19,972 nt of DNA from a bacterium (GTDB lineage Bacteria > Vulcanimicrobiota > Xenobia > Xenobiales > Xenobiaceae). The notes beneath the pieces are model-generated. The model was not told where the DNA came from. It ran no database searches and saw only the letters and a list, made by a program, of their open reading frames with translations. This document shows positions 15,798 through 19,972 of the stretch, piece by piece. A program made the position numbers and the translations under genes. Position 1 is the stretch's first letter. Each line of letters opens with the position of its first letter. The stretch is from positions 1-19,972 of the forward strand of contig JAFSXH010000114.1 of assembly GCA_017444165.1 (NCBI GenBank). The letters are read 5' to 3'.

Positions 15798-16596
15798 CTT
15801 TAGCTAGCTCTCTACTGCGCTCATAACAAACTTTAGCGGCCTCTAATATGGAAGCCCTAAAAGAGTTCTTTTCCAAAGAATACAGAGCTTCAGCAGTTGT
15901 ACCTCCAGGAGTAGTAACTTTATACCTCAGAGCGGCAAAATCTTCTCCATTAATTTCTGCCAAAGAAACAGAACCTTTGACCATATTGAGTGTCAACTTA
16001 TAAGCAAGTTCCCGACTTAATCCTAATCTTACACCCGCTTCAACTAACGCTTCCATAAATAGATATTGATAAGCTGGCCCAGAACCAGCAATAGCCGTAG
16101 CTGTATCAATGAGATCTTCAGAGTAGACTCTAAAACTGCTACCCAGAGAATTTAAAACTATCTCCGTTTTTCGAATATCATCCTCATTCAGTTCTTTAGA
16201 AGCGATCCATACCGTAGTCGATAGAGCCACCTGAACGGCCAAATTAGGCATAGATCTAACTACCCGCTCGTATTTAAATAGTTCTTGTAACTTTTTTAAA
16301 GTTACTCCAGCCGCTATACTTAAAATTAATTGTCCCTCTAACTTGCCTTGCAACTCTCTGGCTAAAAGAGGAATGGCATTAGGTTTAACGGCTAAGATAA
16401 TTAATTCACAACCTTTGATTGCTGACAAAATATCTGAAGTTGTCACAACTCCATAAAGTTTATCTAATTCACATAAATTATCTTTATGATGATCACAGCA
16501 AACGATCTCTTCAGGTAAAAAATTTTCTCCGCTTAAAAGAGCTTTGACGATAGAAGATCCCATCTTGCCACAACCAATAACAGTAACTTTAAACAT
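15787..16596 (-). CDS. proC: Pyrroline-5-carboxylate reductase
   Basis: Reduces pyrroline-5-carboxylate to proline with NAD(P)H, the last step of proline synthesis. The Rossmann dinucleotide motif VIGCGKMGSS is at the N-terminus. AVKPN, SMPNLAVQV, the substrate-region AGSGPAY and the C-terminal VTTPGGTTAEAL are all present. The length of 269-270 residues is typical. The start chosen is the ATG at 16596, with AGGTG about six bases ahead. An in-frame GTG at 16605 would overlap that site. It is the first gene of an overlapping proC-ecfT-truA set. A terminator hairpin ends only about 16 bases upstream of the start. Confidence 0.95.
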   Translation of the reverse strand: MFKVTVIGCGKMGSSIVKALLSGENFLPEEIVCCDHHKDNLCELDKLYGVVTTSDILSAIKGCELIILAVKPNAIPLLARELQGKLEGQLILSIAAGVTLKKLQELFKYERVVRSMPNLAVQVALSTTVWIASKELNEDDIRKTEIVLNSLGSSFRVYSEDLIDTATAIAGSGPAYQYLFMEALVEAGVRLGLSRELAYKLTLNMVKGSVSLAEINGEDFAALRYKVTTPGGTTAEALYSLEKNSFRASILEAAKVCYERSRELAKVEH

Positions 16597-16611
16597 ATTC
16601 CACACCTAACA

Positions 16612-16641
16612 CAAAAAGCGGCCAGCCTCAAGACTGACCGC
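16612..16641 (-). terminator. Terminator-like hairpin between the RTX-like gene and proC
   Basis: On the minus strand GCGGTCAG pairs with CTGGCCGC (eight positions, one T-G) around an eight-base loop, followed by TTTTTGTG. It lies 24 bases after the RTX-like stop and directly before the proC ribosome site. Confidence 0.8.
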
Positions 16642-16665
16642 ACCTTAATTATTTAAGAGAACAAA

Positions 16666-18057
16666 TTACATGAAGTACTGATTCTGACCGATACCCATAT
16701 TGTAAGAGCCGAAACCATACGAACCCATACCGTAGGAATTCATACCAAACATGCTATTCATTCCGAAGAGACCGTTCATAGTACCCATACCGCCGAAGTA
16801 CTTGTTCATCTCCTGCAACCTATCTTGCATCTCAAAAGTACCAGGACGAACCTGCTGGAAACCATCACCATTGTTGCTAGCCGCAAACACGGGTCTGCCG
16901 TCCTCACCAGTCACGCTGAACTGATTTACGTTACTCACCGTAATAGTAGTACCCTTGCCGTTACCCTGCTTGTAAAGAACATTGCCCTCTTTGTCCACTA
17001 CAGTAACGTTATCATTAGGACCAACATTGAGGTTGAAACGGCCACCATCTTTGCCACCATTAACTGTGACATTATCTCTGCCCTCAGTAACGGTATAGTT
17101 CATTCTGTCGAAACCTTCGCCGCCATTGATCTTAACACGATCATTACCGTTGCCGCCAGTGACGTTGATGGTATCATTACCAGTTCCGCCCTTAACATCT
17201 ATAGTGTTACCGCCAAAGAGCTTATTAAAGACACCTTTCTCGTTGTCTCCACCTTTAACGGTGATAACATCATCACCAGCTCCACCTCTAGCGCGAATAT
17301 TGTCGTTGCCGCGACCGCCATTGATGAATATCTGATCATTACCCTTGCCGCCGCTGGCGTAAATCTTATCATTACCACGACCACCATCGGCTACGAGCAG
17401 ATCATTGCCGCGACCACCATAGAGGTTTATATTATCCTTGCCACGACCGCCATCAGCAAACAACACATCATTGCCGCGACCGCCAAAGGCATTTATATTG
17501 TCATTGCCGCGACCGCCCTTGATCTCAAACATATCGTTGCCACGACCACCAAAAACGTTGATGTTATCACTGCCACGACCACCCTTAATGATACCATAAT
17601 CATCACCGCGGGTACCAAACTTATTGATATTATCAGAAAGAGCAGTACCATTCTGACTGAGATCCTTGCCGATCAAATCGCTCTGGAAATTGTAATTGCT
17701 CTGTTGAGGAGTAGCACTATTCAACTGCTCGGTTATCTGCCCAATCTTAGAATTGAAGCCATTGAATATATTGGTCAAATTTCCCTGACTGCCGAGAGAA
17801 CTGCCAATGGTAGCACCTAAACCAGCACCTAAACCAGCACCGACAGGACCACCCAAAGCCGCACCAGCAACACCACCAACAACGGCCCCACCAGCGGTAG
17901 CCATGCTGTTCTGGTAACTAGCTAAGATATTTTGTATATTAGCAAATGGAGTAGCACCAGACTGCATAGCAGAACCGCCACTTAACTGGGCAGCTTGAGC
18001 ATTATACAACGCAGCGGTAGAAGCACTATAAGCAGTATTCAAATCAAACATAGACAT
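16666..18057 (-). CDS. Glycine-zipper protein with 11-residue RTX-like repeats
   Basis: A 463-residue protein with no Sec signal peptide. Residues ~56-90 are a glycine zipper (GGAVVGGVAGAALGGPVGAG...), the same module as in the two neighbours. At about 159-274 there are successive GGRGNDxIxxx units exactly 11 residues apart. After a spacer, more units follow at about 290-334. RTX calcium-binding repeats are GGxGxDxUx nonapeptides, so the period differs though the metal-ligand pattern is similar. The C-terminal ~45 residues are Gly/Met/Asn/Tyr-rich (MNSMFGMNSYGMGSYGFGS). The ATG at 18057 starts MSMFDLN, matching MSMGLTS of the neighbour, with AGGAG 14 bases ahead. An upstream GTG at 18072 sits too close to AGGAG. 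Secretion by a type I exporter is possible but unproven. Confidence 0.82.
   Translation of the reverse strand: MSMFDLNTAYSASTAALYNAQAAQLSGGSAMQSGATPFANIQNILASYQNSMATAGGAVVGGVAGAALGGPVGAGLGAGLGATIGSSLGSQGNLTNIFNGFNSKIGQITEQLNSATPQQSNYNFQSDLIGKDLSQNGTALSDNINKFGTRGDDYGIIKGGRGSDNINVFGGRGNDMFEIKGGRGNDNINAFGGRGNDVLFADGGRGKDNINLYGGRGNDLLVADGGRGNDKIYASGGKGNDQIFINGGRGNDNIRARGGAGDDVITVKGGDNEKGVFNKLFGGNTIDVKGGTGNDTINVTGGNGNDRVKINGGEGFDRMNYTVTEGRDNVTVNGGKDGGRFNLNVGPNDNVTVVDKEGNVLYKQGNGKGTTITVSNVNQFSVTGEDGRPVFAASNNGDGFQQVRPGTFEMQDRLQEMNKYFGGMGTMNGLFGMNSMFGMNSYGMGSYGFGSYNMGIGQNQYFM
17050..17583 (-). repeat. In-frame 33-bp repeats encoding GGxGND units
   Basis: DNA coding for eleven consecutive GG positions spaced exactly 11 codons apart, then a second shorter block. 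Units alternate loosely between a DNIN-hydrophobic type and an ND-hydrophobic type, hinting at a 22-residue (66-bp) super-repeat. The units are similar but not identical, so this is an old, selected repeat rather than a recent slippage. Confidence 0.85.
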
Positions 18058-18089
18058 ATTTATTTTATACACTCCTAAAGAAAGACTAA

Positions 18090-18111
18090 TATATTGTTTG
18101 CTCCTGTATCA
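18090..18111 (-). promoter_or_regulatory. Shared upstream box, RTX-like gene
   Basis: On the minus strand this reads TGATACAGGAGCAAACAATA and continues TA. It closely matches the box ahead of the neighbouring glycine-zipper gene. The AATATA end aligns with the TAGTATAA of the other two and may be a -10 element. Confidence 0.4.
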
Positions 18112-18143
18112 CGTAATGTCACCGATAAGTCAATAGTCAGAGG

Positions 18144-18182
18144 ACAAAAAAAACAACCCGCACCTCCTGCGAGGACACGGGC
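18144..18182 (-). terminator. Terminator of the 145-residue glycine-zipper gene
   Basis: On the minus strand CCCG and CGGG close an imperfect stem with an inner TCCT/AGGA pair. It is followed by TTGTTTTTTTTGTC. Confidence 0.8.
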
Positions 18183-18218
18183 TACGCCTAAATACCGGCT
18201 AACACTGAGTAACTAAGA

Positions 18219-18656
18219 TTAATATCTTCCCAAACCAGACATCATGGGATTGCTACCATAGTGCTGAGCGTAAGCGTTGTAAACGCGCTGATTAGTAGCG
18301 TTCTCAGCAACCTTACCAATGCAACCACCAACGACACCACCGATAGCCTTACCGACCATGCTACCAACGGGACCACCAACGACGGCACCAATCACACCAC
18401 CAGCGATGGAACCAACGGCCGCACCGCCCAAAGGATGGGACATAACTTTCTGAACACCGCCACCAGCTACGGAACCAACACCAGCACCGATAACAGCACC
18501 AACAGGACCGCCAATCATGAAACCGCCAACAGCACCAGCGATACCGCCGAGAACCTTACCCAAACCGGTCTTAGGCTGAGCAGCCTGGTTCATATCGTGG
18601 CAACAAGAGTTGTAGTTATTCATTATACCATTCATGCTAGTTAAACCCATACTCAT
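18219..18656 (-). CDS. Double glycine-zipper protein, 145 residues
   Basis: Small protein of unknown function with two GxxxG-rich zipper blocks (residues ~31-68 and ~77-115) separated by GGGVQKVMSHPLGG. Such segments form tightly packed membrane helices or helical hairpins. There is no Sec signal peptide and no lipobox. A CC pair lies at 18-19. The C-terminus NPMMSGLGRY resembles NPMMMSGLFR of the next gene. The ATG at 18656 is chosen because GGAG lies eight bases ahead; an in-frame GTG at 18680 has no good site. It has its own upstream box and its own terminator. It could be a bacteriocin-like pore former, an envelope-structural protein or a T1SS cargo. None of these is shown. Confidence 0.78.
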   Translation of the reverse strand: MSMGLTSMNGIMNNYNSCCHDMNQAAQPKTGLGKVLGGIAGAVGGFMIGGPVGAVIGAGVGSVAGGGVQKVMSHPLGGAAVGSIAGGVIGAVVGGPVGSMVGKAIGGVVGGCIGKVAENATNQRVYNAYAQHYGSNPMMSGLGRY

Positions 18657-18712
18657 AATCTTTACTCCATTCTCTGACACTCACCATACCTTCAAGGTGT
18701 CAGCTTAACGTT

Positions 18713-18737
18713 TATACTATTTGCTCCTTATATCACA
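18713..18737 (-). promoter_or_regulatory. Shared upstream box, 145-residue gene
   Basis: On the minus strand this reads TGTGATATAAGGAGCAAA followed by TAGTATA. It is near-identical to the box ahead of the RTX-like gene (GATA, AGGAGCAAA, then TATA). It lies about 57 bases before the start codon, which fits a promoter better than a ribosome site. Confidence 0.4.
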
Positions 18738-18765
18738 CATAAAATAAAAAAGTTAATACCTTTGC

Positions 18766-18813
18766 CAAAAAAAATTAAAAAAAATAGACTCCATCTAAAA
18801 CCGACGGAGTCTA
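18766..18813 (-). terminator. Terminator of the 166-residue glycine-zipper gene
   Basis: On the minus strand TAGACTCCGTC pairs with GATGGAGTCTA (11 positions, one G-T) around a seven-base loop. Two runs of eight Ts follow. This is the strongest terminator in the window. Confidence 0.93.
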
Positions 18814-18829
18814 CACTAAAAATTAGAGA

Positions 18830-19330
18830 CTAACGGAACAGACCACTCATCATCATGGGATTGACCATTCCTTGCGCACCAGGAATAGAAGTCTTGAAAT
18901 CATAACCGTTGTAGCTCTGGTTTTGGGGGAAGAAACTATAACCATGCTGATTGCTAGCACCAATCTTACCACCAATAATAGAACCCAAACCGGCACCAAT
19001 AGCACCACCAACGGGTCCACCCAAAGCAGTACCAGCTACACCACCTAAAACAGCACCACCAGCGGAGCCAGTCTGAGGATTAGAGAATACACCTTGCACT
19101 CCACCAACGAGACCGCCACCCATAACAGATCCGATCTTGGAACCGATACCAGCACCAGCGATAGAACCCAAAGGACCAAAAGCACTGCCGAGTACGCCAC
19201 CAGCAATAGTTCCGAACATACCGCCCATAGCACTGCCTTGCATGCGTTGCATGAGTTGCTGTTGTTGATGCACTTGCATCTTCATCATATTATCTATACC
19301 AGAATAAGAATTTCCAATAGCGTTCATCAT
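18830..19330 (-). CDS. Double glycine-zipper protein, 166 residues
   Basis: Paralogue of the 145-residue neighbour. It has a Met/Gln-rich N-terminus (MQVHQQQQLMQRM at 18-30), a first glycine zipper at ~36-76, the spacer GGVQGVFSNPQTGS, a second zipper at ~88-124 and an aromatic/Asn-rich tail ending NPMMMSGLFR. The second zipper (GGAVLGGVAGTALGGPVGG) is almost the same as that of the RTX-like protein. There is no signal peptide. The nearest purine-rich site, GAGGAG, is 14-16 bases before the ATG pair, a long spacing also seen for the RTX-like gene. The function is not known. Confidence 0.78.
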   Translation of the reverse strand: MMNAIGNSYSGIDNMMKMQVHQQQQLMQRMQGSAMGGMFGTIAGGVLGSAFGPLGSIAGAGIGSKIGSVMGGGLVGGVQGVFSNPQTGSAGGAVLGGVAGTALGGPVGGAIGAGLGSIIGGKIGASNQHGYSFFPQNQSYNGYDFKTSIPGAQGMVNPMMMSGLFR

Positions 19331-19358
19331 AATTACAAAACAAGCTCCTCAAGAAAAC

Positions 19359-19375
19359 TTATACTATTCATCCGC
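19359..19375 (-). promoter_or_regulatory. Shared upstream box, 166-residue gene
   Basis: On the minus strand this reads GCGGATGAATAGTATAA, sharing AATAGTATAA with the box of the 145-residue gene. TTGCAG lies 18 bases upstream of TAGTAT and could be its -35 element. Confidence 0.35.
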
Positions 19376-19482
19376 GTTTTCACTCTGCAAACGTTTAAAG
19401 TAAAGAGCCTGCAAAAAAAATTCCTCAGCCACAACCGAGTAATTGACAACTAAGATCAATGTAAAGCATTAACTCAACAATG

Positions 19483-19522
19483 CTAAACTAATACCGACAA
19501 TTTTGTAGACACTAAACTAATA
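19483..19522. repeat. Short direct repeat at the 3' end of ecfA
   Basis: The 11-mer CTAAACTAATA occurs at 19483-19493 and 19512-19522, the second covering the ecfA stop codon. CTCAACAA also occurs twice, on the outer side of each copy. This may be a small ancient duplication. No terminator hairpin was seen after ecfA. Confidence 0.5.
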
Positions 19523-19972
19523 GCTCAACAAATTCTTCAACCGTCACAGGTCTATCTTTATCTGTAAAGATTCCTTTCGTTTGTAAATATAACGATAATT
19601 TACAAATATCAGGAGATTTTAAACCTGCTCCCGTTAAAATATCTTTACTATACATGGCTTCACGAAAAGATCCATCAAAGACAATTTTTCCTTTGTGCAT
19701 AACAATAGCTCTCTGACACCAAAGAGCCATGTCTTCAAAATTATGAGAGATCATGATCATTGTTATCTTCTCTTGTTCATTTAACTTGAGGAGTACTTCT
19801 AAAATCTCTCTGCTACTTTTAGGATCTAACCCCGCTGTAGGTTCATCCAAAACTAAACACTCAGGGCGCATAGATAAAACACCCGCTAAAGCAACTCTGC
19901 GTTTTTCACCACCAGAAAGTGCAAAAGGAGAGATATAACGAAAATCTTTTTTCGCTAAACCTACAAGCTCTA
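19512..19972 (-). CDS. ECF transporter ATPase (EcfA-like), C-terminal part
   Basis: The gene runs off the right edge, so only about 152 residues are visible and the Walker A motif lies outside. Visible motifs are the ABC signature ALSGGEKRRVALAGVLSM, Walker B CLVLDEPTAGLDP and the H-loop MISHNFEDMA. The signature followed by AGVL and DEPTAGLDP is typical of cobalt/ECF-type ATPases (EcfA1/EcfA2, CbiO). With ecfT and truA downstream on the same strand it is the probable ATPase partner of that EcfT. Three glycine-zipper genes and proC lie between them, which is unusual. Confidence 0.9.
   Translation of the reverse strand, partial: ELVGLAKKDFRYISPFALSGGEKRRVALAGVLSMRPECLVLDEPTAGLDPKSSREILEVLLKLNEQEKITMIMISHNFEDMALWCQRAIVMHKGKIVFDGSFREAMYSKDILTGAGLKSPDICKLSLYLQTKGIFTDKDRPVTVEEFVELLV

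Noticed and set aside
16825..17820. A 331-codon open frame antisense to the RTX-like gene
   Set aside because: It is a mirror of the low-complexity repeat. The Thr/Ile/Ala-rich product is what the reverse complement of GGxGND codons would give.
18830..19330. Rickettsial 17-kDa-type glycine-zipper lipoprotein
   Set aside because: There is no signal peptide and no lipobox cysteine, so only the zipper itself is shared.

Overview
The window comes from a diderm bacterium of moderate GC content that uses GTG and TTG starts freely. The clearest marker is an 854-residue outer-membrane protein with a signal peptide, one SLH domain, a coiled coil and a long beta-barrel (9405-11969, minus strand). This OmpM-like layout is known from Negativicutes, Synergistota, the Cyanobacteria/Melainabacteria group and other SLH-tethered diderms. 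The ecfA...ecfT-truA order is Firmicutes-like, but the phylum cannot be fixed from this window.

Layout from left to right. Positions 1-603 hold no gene. They carry one partial and one complete copy of a ~300-bp structured repeat, then the terminator of ygeW. Next are ygeW (minus), a divergent orphan prepilin-like gene (plus), dnaK (minus), an RluA-type pseudouridine synthase (minus) and a TerB-like gene (minus). Positions 5715-9300 form a tight three-gene plus-strand operon: a secreted protein with two DUF5666-like domains, an AI-2E/PerM-family membrane protein, and a nitrilase-superfamily amidase with an unrecognised cysteine-rich C-terminal extension. A shared terminator separates it from the convergent SLH porin. 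A 716-bp gene-free stretch follows, with a third, diverged copy of the repeat.

The rest of the window is on the minus strand. In transcription order it runs: the C-terminal part of an EcfA-type ATPase at the right edge, three glycine-zipper genes, proC, ecfT, truA, a 91-residue unknown protein and rodA. The three glycine-zipper genes each have their own intrinsic terminator and share protein modules. One of them joins a glycine zipper to RTX-like GGxGND repeats with an exact 11-residue period instead of the usual nine.

The housekeeping functions are ECF vitamin/metal uptake, proline synthesis, tRNA/rRNA pseudouridylation, cell-shape peptidoglycan synthesis and protein folding. The candidates for undescribed biology are (1) the structured repeat, which has covarying stems and lies just 3' of minus-strand genes at two loci, (2) the glycine-zipper/11-mer RTX trio interposed in an otherwise conserved ecfA-ecfT-truA order, and (3) terminator-like hairpins directly in front of proC and rodA that leave almost no room for a separate promoter.
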